Shown here: positions 32,461 to 43,400 of the stretch, piece after piece | Layout of the letters: each line of letters opens with the position of its first letter | Position numbering within the stretch: the stretch's first letter is position 1 | Assembly: GCA_049600855.1 (NCBI GenBank) | Contig: JBMYQA010000012.1 | Coordinates: 1 to 45,593, forward strand | Length of the DNA stretch: 45,593 nucleotides | From: JBMYQA01 sp049600855 | GTDB taxonomy: Bacteria > Bacteroidota > Bacteroidia > Cytophagales > Flammeovirgaceae | Direction: 5' to 3' | Program-made: the position numbers and the translations under genes | Notes under the pieces: generated by a model | What the model was told of the DNA's origin: nothing | Databases searched by the model: none | What the model saw: the letters and a program-made list of their open reading frames with translations, nothing else

Positions 32461-35400
32461 ATGAAAGCATTATTTACAATATTTTTGGGTGTTTTTATCC
32501 TTCCATTAGGTTTTAATGCTGCCGCACAATCCAATCAAAAAGATTCGATCAGATGGTATTTAGATAGATCAGATTCCCTTTGGACAATTAAAAACCAATT
32601 TCAAGCTGCTTATAAGTATACCGTACAAGCCCAACGGATTAGTACACTTGAATTAGATACCTTACTATTTGTAAAAACGCAATATGCTACTTTTACCCAA
32701 GAGCAAGCGTTGAGAATTAAAAATGAAAAATTTCGAAAAAAATATCAGCTTGCTAAACGCATTGTCCTCCAACAGCCTGAAAAGTTTTCGCTTTACGCGC
32801 TCAGTTCATTAAACCAACAAAGAATACGTTTGTATCGACAAGGCTTGGTTGATAGTAGTTTATATCTGTTGGATTCGGCCATTACTTTTGCCGAAAAACA
32901 TGATACTGAGCACTACTATTTATTCATTGCAAGAAAGCTGAGTATATTATCACTTGCTCATCGGCTCGAAGAAGCAGCTGCTTATAAAGCGTATTTAGAG
33001 AAAGAAATACTCCCAACCGTTCCTGAAGCATACAAAATTCATTTTTTTGCCGTTAATGCTCATTATTATACCGCTACAGGTGATTTTTTAGCTGCTATTG
33101 AAGTCAACAAAGCTTTATTGGCAAATCCGAATTATAGAGGTAGCCGAATTGATCGTCATGAAGACATCGGAACCATGAGTCTGAATATCGGTGAATATGA
33201 GCAAGCGCTCGAACATTATAATGCATCGTTGCAAATCAAAATTAAAGGGTTTGGGGCACAACATCCTGCTGCAGCTAAAGCTTACCTTAGATTAGGAGAA
33301 GTATATCGTCAAGTTGGCGAATATGAAAAAGCCTTAGATTATTACTATCAGGGTTACCTCATTAGTTCGAATAATATGGGGGAATACACCTTCAGAGTCG
33401 GTAGTTTCTGTAATAACATTGGAGAAACTTACTATGGGCTAGGGCAGTATAAAGAGGCCTTAAAATGGCATAAAAAGGCATTAAAGATTAGAAAGAAGAT
33501 TGCCTACCATCCTTATTTGACCAATTCATACGATCACATTGGAGCTTGTTATACGAAATTAGGCGATTTTCAAAAAGCGACACAATTTTTGCAAAAAGCC
33601 CTAGAAATGCGCGAAAAAATGCCCAAGGCTTCTGCTTATTTGCCCTATCGTTTGAAATCCTATCTGCATTTGGCGGAATATCATGAAGCGCTTGGTAATT
33701 ACCATGAGGCCATTCATTATTACCAGTTAGGTTTAGCAGCAAACAACGTTAATTATCGAAATGAGGGCATGGCTAAATATGAGTTTTTGAACCACATTGC
33801 CAATACACAACTTTACCTATCTCACATTGATGAAGCTTTAAAAAATTATGAAAATGCGTTTCTTGAAAATGTGCCGAGCTATCAATATGGTCAAAAAACA
33901 CAACCTAAATTGGAAGAGTGCCATGATTTACTCAGCTTATTAGAAACACTCCATGGTAAAGCAAAAGCCCTTCGATTAAAGAGTAAGTTATCGGGTAATC
34001 ATCAGGATTACTTGCAGGCATTAGATAACTTTTACTGGGCTGATGAGGTGATTGACTTGTTGCGTAAGAAATATACGACCCAAAAAGATAAAGTGAGGTT
34101 GGGTAAAGTAATTCAAGCGTTTTATGAAGATGCGGGGGAATTGTGTTGGGAACTATACCAAGAGACGAAGGATAAAACGTATTGGCATCATCTATTTCAT
34201 TTTTCGGAACGCAGTAAATCAGGAGTGCTTGCGGAAGTACAACAAAGTCGCTATGCCAAACAGTTTGCACACCTGCCTGATGCGGTGATTGCAAAAGAAC
34301 GAGAATACTCTCGTTTAATTACCTATTATCAGCAAAAAGTGTTAGCAGGTGGAGCCCATTCCGCGAAGAATCAAATCAAACTTTTAGAAGCGAAAGATGC
34401 CTATACCCGATTTATCAAAGAGTTGGAAACAAATCACCCTGAATATTATGCCTTAAAGTTTGAGCGATTACCCATTTCGATTTCAGCAATTCAAAAATCG
34501 TTGACTAAAAATGAGGTATTGGTAGAATACTTTATCATTAAAAATCAAACAATTGCCTTTGTGATCGCTCAAAAGCAGTTTAAGGTGAAACAACTTGGAG
34601 AAATTAGTGTGGTTCAGGTTAGAAATTTCAGAAATGGCTTGATTCAAGGAAAATGGAATCAGTATGCCACTGCTGCTCACCAATTACATGAGATTCTGAT
34701 AAAACCAATTGCGGAAGACCTTACTGAAGAAAAGTTAACGATTGTTCCTGATGGCTTAATTTGGTACATCAATTTTGATTTATTATTGAGTAAAGTGTCA
34801 CAAGGATTTTCTTATCAAAACCAAGCCTATTTATTGAAGCAACACGCTATTCGTTATCGTTATGCGGCACAGCTGGGGTTAACCCGAAAAGATAAAGCGC
34901 TTTCCAACACGAAGTTGCTTGCCTTTGCACCTTCCTATCAATCCCTACAGGCGGATTCTGCAAAGCTCAATAGCATTGGGGAAAACTTCAGAGGTGAAGT
35001 AGGAGAGCTCCAATGGAATGATAAGGAGGTGGAACAAATTACGCAAACATGGGGAGGAGATGCTTATTACGAAAATGCAGCTTCTGAAAAGGTATTTAAA
35101 GAAAAATTTCGTCATGGTCAAATTTTACATTTGGCGATGCACGCGCTATTGAATGACCAAAATCCTGAACAATCAAGGTTAGTTTTTACGCATACGGCAG
35201 ATGCGCAAGAGGACGATTTTCTCAATGTGTACGAGCTTTACAATATGGTGATAGAAGCAGAACTAGCAGTATTGAGCGCGTGTAATACAGGAGTAGGGAA
35301 ATTAGAAGGAGGCGAAGGCATGATGAGTTTGGGGAGGGCTTTTGCCTATGCTGGTTGCCCTGCGGTTGTCATGTCGCAGTGGAAAGTCGATGATCGAGCT

Positions 35401-35664
35401 ACTTCATTGATCATGGAAAAGTTTTACTTCTATTTAAACCAAGGAATGGAGAAATCAGTTGCCTTGAAAAATGCGAAACTTGCCTACCTCAAAAATGCGA
35501 GGTCACGAGAAGCCAATCCCTATTTGTGGGGCAGTTTCATTGTGGTAGGAAATAACCAACCGTTGAGTCAGCCTTCTTATAAAAATACCTATATCGCGAC
35601 TTCCCTGCTTGTGGTAGTGTTAGGCGTGGGGTGGATATGGAAAAAAAAAGCTTTGTTTAGCTAA
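32461..35664 (+). CDS. Exported TPR-CHAT protein with C-terminal membrane anchor (copy 1)
   Basis: 1067 aa from ATG 32461; an ATG at 32443 adds six residues and a less regular signal. A signal peptide (ends NAAAQ) is followed by at least six TPRs (about 180-480, e.g. GEYEKALDYY and GQYKEALKWHKKALK). The CHAT domain (about 670-1030) is caspase-like: His894 in HLAMHA and Cys941 in LSACNTG, with the CHAT word YLWGSFIVVG near the end. A single hydrophobic helix and Lys tail (about 1046-1062) end the protein. CHAT proteases of Bacteroidota may act in the periplasm or on the inner membrane; the substrate is unknown. Length matches copy 2. Confidence 0.93.
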   Translation: MKALFTIFLGVFILPLGFNAAAQSNQKDSIRWYLDRSDSLWTIKNQFQAAYKYTVQAQRISTLELDTLLFVKTQYATFTQEQALRIKNEKFRKKYQLAKRIVLQQPEKFSLYALSSLNQQRIRLYRQGLVDSSLYLLDSAITFAEKHDTEHYYLFIARKLSILSLAHRLEEAAAYKAYLEKEILPTVPEAYKIHFFAVNAHYYTATGDFLAAIEVNKALLANPNYRGSRIDRHEDIGTMSLNIGEYEQALEHYNASLQIKIKGFGAQHPAAAKAYLRLGEVYRQVGEYEKALDYYYQGYLISSNNMGEYTFRVGSFCNNIGETYYGLGQYKEALKWHKKALKIRKKIAYHPYLTNSYDHIGACYTKLGDFQKATQFLQKALEMREKMPKASAYLPYRLKSYLHLAEYHEALGNYHEAIHYYQLGLAANNVNYRNEGMAKYEFLNHIANTQLYLSHIDEALKNYENAFLENVPSYQYGQKTQPKLEECHDLLSLLETLHGKAKALRLKSKLSGNHQDYLQALDNFYWADEVIDLLRKKYTTQKDKVRLGKVIQAFYEDAGELCWELYQETKDKTYWHHLFHFSERSKSGVLAEVQQSRYAKQFAHLPDAVIAKEREYSRLITYYQQKVLAGGAHSAKNQIKLLEAKDAYTRFIKELETNHPEYYALKFERLPISISAIQKSLTKNEVLVEYFIIKNQTIAFVIAQKQFKVKQLGEISVVQVRNFRNGLIQGKWNQYATAAHQLHEILIKPIAEDLTEEKLTIVPDGLIWYINFDLLLSKVSQGFSYQNQAYLLKQHAIRYRYAAQLGLTRKDKALSNTKLLAFAPSYQSLQADSAKLNSIGENFRGEVGELQWNDKEVEQITQTWGGDAYYENAASEKVFKEKFRHGQILHLAMHALLNDQNPEQSRLVFTHTADAQEDDFLNVYELYNMVIEAELAVLSACNTGVGKLEGGEGMMSLGRAFAYAGCPAVVMSQWKVDDRATSLIMEKFYFYLNQGMEKSVALKNAKLAYLKNARSREANPYLWGSFIVVGNNQPLSQPSYKNTYIATSLLVVVLGVGWIWKKKALFS

Positions 35665-35748
35665 TAAAAACCCCGATTTCTTGCACCTGTATTAAAAGAG
35701 CAATGACATTTCCTCATAGCTTTCACTCCCCTCCATTCCTTTTTTTCT

Positions 35749-35756
35749 TATCTTTG
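35749..35756 (+). promoter_or_regulatory. -7 element of the second CHAT gene
   Basis: TATCTTTG matches TAnnTTTG and lies 157 nt upstream of ATG 35913, leaving a long leader. No clear -33 TTG is seen at 19-20 nt. Confidence 0.6.
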
Positions 35757-35912
35757 TAGCCTACATATCAACCAATCTAAATACATTACAATCATTACTT
35801 TATAATGGATAAAATGAACTAAGTAAAAGGTTCGAAATAACTACGTCTTAATGGAGCCAGTTATTTTGGAAAGATGATATAACTAACTTTTTGGAGAAAA
35901 GATTGAACACAA

Positions 35913-38900
35913 ATGAAATTATTATCAACGTGCTTATTATGTCTTGTCATTATATCTTTTAAAATTGAGTGTAAGCCAAATAAACAAGATTCTGTTCGCT
36001 GGTACACAGACAAATACGTAACGGTTTTAGCTGAAAAGGGATGGGATCAAGCTTATCCTTACATTTTGAGAGCGAAACAGTTGGCAGATCAGCATGCGAA
36101 CACCAAACATTACCTAACGGTATTATTACACTATATTGAAGCGATAAAAAAGCTACACATTACTATTGATGAGCTCAATCCACTATTAGAAGAATTGTAC
36201 CGTATTGCTCAGCGCAACCCAAGTGAATATCATTCCTACATTGAATTCTATTGGGGATTCAAATTGAGGCAGGCGATGGAACTCCATCAATTTGTGGAAG
36301 CTCAAGAATATGTAAACGAATTAGTGAACTACTACAATCGCTATGGTACAGTACAAGAGCAATTACATGCCAATTATCTTCAATTAGATTATTACATCAC
36401 GTCATCGCAATTACACAAAGCAGACTCGCTAAAAGCGTATTTAGATCGGGAAGTTCGTCCATTCATTAAAGACCTAAATGCATTATTGAGTTCCGAAGCG
36501 TTTTATTATGAAAAGCACGGAGATATTGCACAAGCCATTAAAACACATAAAGAAGTCGTAAAGCTTGAGATGCTAAACAGGAATACAGAGGCAGCACACC
36601 GCACAAACACTCGAATTGGGCAATTGTATCACTTAGTTGGAGAATATCGCCAAGCACTCGCTTATTATAATAAAGCCATTCCGTACTTTAGGGCATCTTT
36701 GGGCGACAATCATCCTCAAATTTCCAAAGAATATAACCGAGTTGGCGAAGTGTATCGTCAGGTTGGCGAATATGAAAAAGCCTTATCGTATTATAAAGAA
36801 GCTTATCGCTTAAGTGTACAACGCTTTGGAGCAATTAACTTCCGAGCGGGCAGCGTGTGCAACAACTTAGGTGAAACCTATTATGCACTGGGGCAATATG
36901 AAAGCGCACTGATGTGGCATCAAAAATCCCTCACAATTCGGAAACAAATTGAGTATCATCCTTACCTAACCAACTCCTACGACAACCTTGGTGCCACGTA
37001 TACCAAGCTAGGTGATTTTAAAAATGCGCAAAAGTATCTGTTTAAAGCCTTGGAGATGCGGGAAAACATGCCCGATAACTCGCTTTACTCCATTTATCGC
37101 ATGAAATCCTATTTGCATTTATCTGAATACTATGCAGCGCTAGGTGATTATGAACAGGCGGTAATCTATCATCAAAAGGGAGTAGATAAAAACATGAGTA
37201 ATTTTCGGTTTGATGAAACTGCCAAGTATCAGTTCATGAATAAGAAAGCTCAAACGTTATTATTCTCACTCCATCAATTGGCTGATGCCAGACAAGCTTT
37301 TGAACAAGCCATTGCACTTAATGTTCCCAATTACGATCGCATGCATCAAGTTGAGTTGGTTATTGAGAATTGTTACAATCCGTTATCCTTATTTGAATCG
37401 CTTTATGGCAAAGCCACGGTTTTACAACGCGAAGGCTTAGAACGAAATGAACGCTCCATTCTACAAGAATCTTTACAAACGTTTTATTTGGCAGATCAGG
37501 TTGTTGATTTTATTCGAAGGAGGTATACCACTCAAAAAGATAAGGTGCGTTTGGGCAAACTGTTACATGCGTTTTACGAGGAAGCCAATACGACGAGTTG
37601 GGCATTGTATCAAATGAAACAAGATGAATCGTATTGGAATGATCTATTTTACTTCTCAGAGCGCAGTAAGGCAGGGGTGTTGGCCGATGTACAACAAACG
37701 CGCAAAGCCAAACAGTTTGCGCATCTTCCCGATTCTATTTTAAATAAAGAACGCGAGTATTCTTCGCTGATTTCTTTTTACCAGCAGAAAATTCTGGATG
37801 GAAAAAGTCCTGCTAAATTTCAAAAAAAGCTCATCGATACGCAACACAAGTTCACGAAGTTTATCCATGAATTAGAACGCGCCTATCCCGAATATCATCA
37901 ACTGCGCTATGCGCAAGCTCCCATTTCAATCAGTGCTGTACAACAATCATTAGATGAGGATGAAACCTTTGTAGAGTATTTTTTCTTACGAGGAAAACCC
38001 TTGGCTTTTATCATTGATAAACAGCAATTTACGGTGGAAAGCTTGAAGGAAGTACATCCACAACAAGTACATAACTTTCGAAATGCTTTGTTACATCGGA
38101 AATGGCAACAATATACAACTGAAGCCTACGCATTGTATAATATTCTGATTAAGCCATTAACGAAGAAACTAACCACCACAAAGCTGACGATTGTGCCTGA
38201 TCGACATTTGTGGTATGTCAATTTTGATTTGTTACTCACAGCACCTTCTACTTCGCAGGTGTATAAAAATCAGCCTTATTTGATTTATGAGTATGCGATA
38301 CGGTATTTATATGCGGCTCAGTTGGCACTGGAAAACGAAAAGGAAGATGTGCATCGTGTAAATAATAAACTGATTGCATTTGCACCTTCCTACGCAACGT
38401 TAAATGCGGATTCTAATGCATTAAATAATATCAATCAAAAATTCAGGGGTGAGGTGGGCGAATTACTTTGGAGTGACGATGAGGTGCGTAGCATTGCCGA
38501 TGAATGGAAAGGGGAAGCCTATTATGGTAAAGAAGCTTCTGAAAAAGTGTTTAAGGATCGTTTTAAAGATGGAAAAATCTTGCACTTAGCCATGCATGCG
38601 CTACTGGATGACCAGCATCCAGAACGCTCACGTTTGGTCTTCACGTATACCGATGATAGCTTGGAAGATGATTTATTAAATGTATACGAACTGTATAACA
38701 TGGAGTTTGATGCGGAACTGGCCGTGTTGAGTGCTTGTAATACAGGAGTGGGTAAACTCGAAGGTGGTGAAGGGATGATGAGTTTAGGTCGCGCATTTGC
38801 TTATGCTGGTTGCCCTGCGGTGGTCATGTCCCAATGGAAAGTGGATGATCGAGCTACTTCCTTAATCATGGAGGAGTTTTACCAGCTGCTTGACGATGGT

Positions 38901-39107
38901 TTAGCCAAGTCCTTAGCGCTCCGAACCGCCAAACTGAACTACTTGGAACAGGCAGGACCTCAAGAAGCAAATCCTTTTCTATGGGGGAGTTTCATTGTTG
39001 TTGGAGACAATCATCCACTGAACCAGCCTACTTATTGGGAGTGGATGGCATTATGCATTGGAATCGCGGTTGTGGTTGGGTTTGCTTGGTATTTGAGGAA
39101 GAGATAG
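35913..39107 (+). CDS. Exported TPR-CHAT protein with C-terminal membrane anchor (copy 2)
   Basis: 1064 aa. The N-terminus (about 1-20) is a short signal or signal anchor with no clear lipobox, unlike copy 1. TPRs at about 190-480 and a CHAT domain at about 670-1030 follow the same order as copy 1. Catalytic His895 (LAMHALLDD) and Cys942 (LSACNTG) are present. A C-terminal helix (about 1043-1058, ending RKR) anchors the protein. A 54-residue stretch around the Cys is identical in both copies. The gap to copy 1 is 248 nt with its own promoter, so the two are separately expressed. A strong terminator follows at 39141-39168. Confidence 0.94.
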   Translation: MKLLSTCLLCLVIISFKIECKPNKQDSVRWYTDKYVTVLAEKGWDQAYPYILRAKQLADQHANTKHYLTVLLHYIEAIKKLHITIDELNPLLEELYRIAQRNPSEYHSYIEFYWGFKLRQAMELHQFVEAQEYVNELVNYYNRYGTVQEQLHANYLQLDYYITSSQLHKADSLKAYLDREVRPFIKDLNALLSSEAFYYEKHGDIAQAIKTHKEVVKLEMLNRNTEAAHRTNTRIGQLYHLVGEYRQALAYYNKAIPYFRASLGDNHPQISKEYNRVGEVYRQVGEYEKALSYYKEAYRLSVQRFGAINFRAGSVCNNLGETYYALGQYESALMWHQKSLTIRKQIEYHPYLTNSYDNLGATYTKLGDFKNAQKYLFKALEMRENMPDNSLYSIYRMKSYLHLSEYYAALGDYEQAVIYHQKGVDKNMSNFRFDETAKYQFMNKKAQTLLFSLHQLADARQAFEQAIALNVPNYDRMHQVELVIENCYNPLSLFESLYGKATVLQREGLERNERSILQESLQTFYLADQVVDFIRRRYTTQKDKVRLGKLLHAFYEEANTTSWALYQMKQDESYWNDLFYFSERSKAGVLADVQQTRKAKQFAHLPDSILNKEREYSSLISFYQQKILDGKSPAKFQKKLIDTQHKFTKFIHELERAYPEYHQLRYAQAPISISAVQQSLDEDETFVEYFFLRGKPLAFIIDKQQFTVESLKEVHPQQVHNFRNALLHRKWQQYTTEAYALYNILIKPLTKKLTTTKLTIVPDRHLWYVNFDLLLTAPSTSQVYKNQPYLIYEYAIRYLYAAQLALENEKEDVHRVNNKLIAFAPSYATLNADSNALNNINQKFRGEVGELLWSDDEVRSIADEWKGEAYYGKEASEKVFKDRFKDGKILHLAMHALLDDQHPERSRLVFTYTDDSLEDDLLNVYELYNMEFDAELAVLSACNTGVGKLEGGEGMMSLGRAFAYAGCPAVVMSQWKVDDRATSLIMEEFYQLLDDGLAKSLALRTAKLNYLEQAGPQEANPFLWGSFIVVGDNHPLNQPTYWEWMALCIGIAVVVGFAWYLRKR

Positions 39108-39140
39108 GTGAAAGGAGGAAATGGGCGAGATAGGAAAAAT

Positions 39141-39168
39141 GGGCGAAAGGTTTTCGCCCGTACTTTTT
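39141..39168 (+). terminator. Terminator between CHAT copy 2 and the efflux adaptor gene
   Basis: GGGCGAAA (39141-39148) and TTTCGCCC (39152-39159) form a tight GC-rich stem with a 3-nt loop, then GTACTTTTTT. It ends the plus-strand CHAT transcript, facing the convergent efflux operon. Confidence 0.9.
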
Positions 39169-39210
39169 TGGATTTTCGCTGCTATGATTTCGTTCACGGG
39201 GTTAGGGGAA

Positions 39211-40407
39211 TTAGTGCTCATGTTGTAGCACGCCTGCTTTTGATTGTGCGTACACGTAATAAGTGCCTTTGGTAACAATTTCCGCGCCTTCAGGTAGGCG
39301 ATCAATCAATTTGATTGCTGTATATCCATCAGTAGTAGTGCCACTAATTACTTTTATAGCCTCAAATTTCACTTCCTCTTTTTCAGTAGGGCTTGCCACA
39401 TAGATGTAAGCAGAAACGCCATCTTTGATAACCGCTTGTTCGGGTAAGGCTTGTACTACTTGATCATTCAACCAAATTTTGGCTTCCACAAATAAATCTT
39501 GAATAAACCTTGGCTGACCATTTTCTAAATGTCCATGTACCCGAACTGTTTTATTTTGATCATTAAACGCTCGGCCAATGACGTGTACTTCTCCTTCATA
39601 GATTTGATTTCCCAATGCAGGAGCCACATAACTAATTGCTTGCCCTTCTTTTACCTGGGCAATGTCTTTTTCAAACACATCCAACTCCAAATGCAAATGC
39701 CGATCATCTGCAATGGTCAGTAATGGAATAGCAGGGGTGGCATACAATCCATTGTGTAAGCGAATACTGGTAATGTAACCTGTCATAGGGGCGTATATTG
39801 GAACCTTTTGCTTCATATTATCCATAGTAAGTTTAGTCACATCAATGCCCAAGTACTTCAGTTGTTGCGCTAAACCTTTCTTTTGCGCTTGTTTGATGGC
39901 TACTGTAGATTCTAACTTCTGCACACTCTTTTCAATGCCCGCATTGGCCTTTAGCAAAGATTGTTGTCGAGCGAGTTCTTTCTCTTCAAAAGCCAATGCT
40001 GCCAAAAGCTCTAGGTATTGTTGTTGCTGCTGAATAAACTCAGGGTTTTCCAAATACGCCAAGATGGATCCTTTTTTTACATAATCTCCTGCCACTAGTT
40101 TATTACTATTTCTGATGTAACCAGGGGCTTGCGCATTTACTGCCGCTAAAGCATTGGGCGGAAGTCCTATTACACCTGTAGCTTTTACAAAATCTTTGAT
40201 TTTAATGGAACTAAATGATCCAAATTGGATATCCATTGCCTCAATTTGCTTACGCGTCAAATGAATGCCACTTTCATGGTCTTCATCATGAGACGCATGT
40301 TCCACGTTGTGCCCCTCCTGCTTATGCCCGCTTTCTGTTGAGCAAGCGGTTAAAAAGCAGAGTCCTATCGTAAGAAGCTTGAAAAAATTGATATAATTCA
40401 TAGTCAT
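39211..40407 (-). CDS. Heavy-metal efflux RND periplasmic adaptor (CzcB/CusB-like), lipoprotein
   Basis: 398 aa from ATG 40407 (ATG 40401 also possible). Lipobox LTAC has Cys22, followed by a His-rich stretch (residues 28-47 contain seven His). The biotinyl-lipoyl hairpin and coiled coil of an RND adaptor follow (about 85-200, including VNAQAPGYIRNSNKLVAGDYVKKG-like barrel elements), with membrane-proximal strands to the C-terminus. Adaptors join inner-membrane pump and outer-membrane channel; the His-rich N-terminus may bind the metal. It is 8 nt downstream of the pump gene on the same strand, hence co-transcribed. Confidence 0.93.
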   Translation of the reverse strand: MTMNYINFFKLLTIGLCFLTACSTESGHKQEGHNVEHASHDEDHESGIHLTRKQIEAMDIQFGSFSSIKIKDFVKATGVIGLPPNALAAVNAQAPGYIRNSNKLVAGDYVKKGSILAYLENPEFIQQQQQYLELLAALAFEEKELARQQSLLKANAGIEKSVQKLESTVAIKQAQKKGLAQQLKYLGIDVTKLTMDNMKQKVPIYAPMTGYITSIRLHNGLYATPAIPLLTIADDRHLHLELDVFEKDIAQVKEGQAISYVAPALGNQIYEGEVHVIGRAFNDQNKTVRVHGHLENGQPRFIQDLFVEAKIWLNDQVVQALPEQAVIKDGVSAYIYVASPTEKEEVKFEAIKVISGTTTDGYTAIKLIDRLPEGAEIVTKGTYYVYAQSKAGVLQHEH

Positions 40408-40415
40408 TAAAATCT

Positions 40416-43400
40416 TTAGTTGGATAAAAACTGATAGAACACTACTGCTTTATTATAGAAGAGAATTTGTTCCAAATAGCTTTTGTGATTATTAGAGCGT
40501 AGCGTGAGTGTATTGAGGAGTTCGAGGTAAGAGATTTCTCCTGCTTGGTAATTCAATCTGGAAATACGATCCATTTCAGGGTTTATCGTTTCCAATTGAT
40601 TTCGATAAAATTCCATACCTTTCGCATAGAGCTGAATCGCATTTGAGGCAGTTATCAACGCTTGTTGAACCTGTAGCTGCTTCGCCTTGAGTTTCGCTTT
40701 AGCCACTGCTACTTGTAATTGTTGTGCTTCAATTTTTTGATTTGTCTGCTTATTAAATAAGGGAATCTGCACATCCAGTTGTAAGCCATTGAGCCATCCG
40801 ACCTCCACAAAGTTCTGGACTGCGTAACCAAATTGAAGATCAGGCTTTTTGGAGGCTTTTAATACATCTGTATTCGCTTTTGCAAGTTGAATTTCCTGTT
40901 GTGCCAATTTCCATTGCAACGTTTGGGCAGTATCAGCCAGCGTAAAAGGCATAGCCGTTAAACTGTCTGCACTCGTCACAAGCACTTCGCTAACTACTAA
41001 TTGACTGAGCTTAGTCTCTAAGTTGCTAATTTCCAACTTGGTTTGCTCCAACCGCAATTGTTGCTCATTTACTGAGGACTGAAAGGAAAGTAATTCCATA
41101 CGATTAGCCTCGCCCACTTGGACTCGTTTTTTAGCCATTGCCAAATAAGATTGATAGGTTTGAGCAAGCTGATGATACAGCTGTGCTAGAGCCTTACGCT
41201 GTTGTAATTCAAGGTAAACTTGTTTGACATCCATGATTAATTCTTGCTCCAACAATTGTTTCTGTAAGGTAAATTGTCCAGCTTTTGCTGTTCCAAGCGT
41301 TCTCAAAGCCTTCGTTTTTGCGGGGTTGGGTACGTTTTGAACAAAAAAATACTGATTCATTTGCTGGTTATTTTCTCGAAATAAGCCATTCCCTTGGTAA
41401 CTAAATTGCGTAGGCCCCAAACTGTAACTGAGGTCTTCTAATACTTTACCTTGCTGCACTTGAAGTGTGGCAGCTTGCATGGTTGGGTGATTGCTCAGCG
41501 CCATTTCAACAGCTTCATCCATAGAAATGGCCTTTTGAGCATGAGTCTGATTTACTCCAATGACGCAAAAAATAAAACCTAGCATTAAAACTTTTCCAAA
41601 TGTTTTATTACGGGTTCGTTGTTCTTGCCAGTTGGCTAACCAACTGTATAAAATGGGTAAAACGACTAGTGTTAAGAAGGTAGCGGTTATTAATCCACCA
41701 ATCACTACAGTTGCCAACGGACGTTGTACCTCAGCACCGCCAGAGGTAGAAAGTGCCATCGGTAAAAAACCTAAGGAAGCAACAGAAGCGGTCATCAATA
41801 CGGGGCGTAATCGTACATAGGTACCTTTCAGAATACGCTCATTGATATTTTGTATTCCTTCTTTCTTCAACTGATTAAAATAACCAATCAATACAATGCC
41901 GTTTAATACTGCAACGCCGAATAAGGCAATAAAGCCAATACCTGCTGAAATGCTAAACGGCATGCCTCGAAGCTGTAAAGCCCATATGCCTCCAATGGCA
42001 GAGAGTGGAATGGCCGTAAAAATGAGTGTTGCTTGTGCAAGACTTCCAAATGTGAAATACAAAAGGATATAAATTAAGGTGAGTGCAATGGGAACGGCAA
42101 TCCTCAAACGGGCATTGGCCGCTTTGAGGTTCTCAAACTGACCACCATAGGTGAAATAATAACCAGAGGGTAGTTTTATGTTTGCGTCTAGGGCTTGTTC
42201 GATTTGATAAACTAAGGTTTCTACATCGGTGTTTCCTACGTTTACGCCAATGACAATTCTACGATTTGTATTGTCTCTGGAAATTTGCATGGGAGAATCC
42301 ATTAATGCTACTTGGGCTACTTCGGTAAGAGGTACCTGATTGCCGTTGTCAAGGGGAATATAGAGTGTTTTAACATCCTCAATTCCTGTGCGGAATTGCT
42401 CATCTAAGCGCACCACTAAATCAAACCTGCGTTCTCCTTCATAAATAATTCCTGCCTTTTCACCAGCAAAGGCACTTCTTACAACGCGATTGACTTCTTT
42501 TACTTGCAAGCCGTATTGGGCCATCTTATTGTAATTGAAACGGATCACCAGTTGAGGCATTCCGACGGTCTGTTCCACATTGACTGAACCCACCCCTTGT
42601 AGTTGACGAATAACGGCTTCGGCTTCTTTTGCTTTACTGTAAAGCACAGCTAAATCTTGTCCGTAGAGTTTAACAGTAATGTCAGCTTTTGAGCCTGTCA
42701 TGAGTTCATTGAATCGCAGTTGGATGGGTTGGGAGAACTCTTTGCCAACGCCGGGAACCACCGCTAAGGCTTTATCTATTTGCTGAAACATTTCGTTGCG
42801 TGTACGCGCAGAGGTCCATTCTTCTTTCGGTTTCATAATGATGGTGTAATCTCCAATTTCTACAGGCATGGGGTCTGTAGGGATTTCCGCAGCGCCAATA
42901 TAGGTGACCACATCTTCAATTTCAGGGAACTCATCGAGAAGTATGGTTTGGATTTTCTTGGCTACCTCTATGCTCTGGGTTAATGAAGTGCCTGGGGGTA
43001 AAATTTGCTGCATAGCTAAATCACCTTCTTCTAATGTAGGAATAAATTCGCCCCCCATTCTGCTAAATACCAGTAAGCTCCCAATAAACAGTAAGCAAGT
43101 GGCTAAAACAACCGTGCGTTTAAATTGTAATGCGAACTGTAAAATGGGATCGTAAAGCCAATGCATAAAATTGATGATGCGATCTGCAATCGTAGTTTTA
43201 AACTCAATGTTTCGATTGAGCAATAAAGCAGACATCATGGGAACATAGGTGAGTGAAAGAATAAGTGCCCCACCAATGGCGAGCATCACAGTTTGAGCCA
43301 TTGGCTTGAACATTTTCCCTTCTATTCCCACCAATGCAAGAATGGGGATGTATACCATCAGGATAATGATTTCACCAAAAGCAGCTGAACTTCGAATTTG

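Noticed and set aside
32461..39107. CHAT genes as part of a CRISPR-caspase or gasdermin defence system
   Set aside because: No Cas gene, repeat array or gasdermin-like pore gene lies near, and both proteins carry export signals, unlike Craspase-type CHAT proteins.
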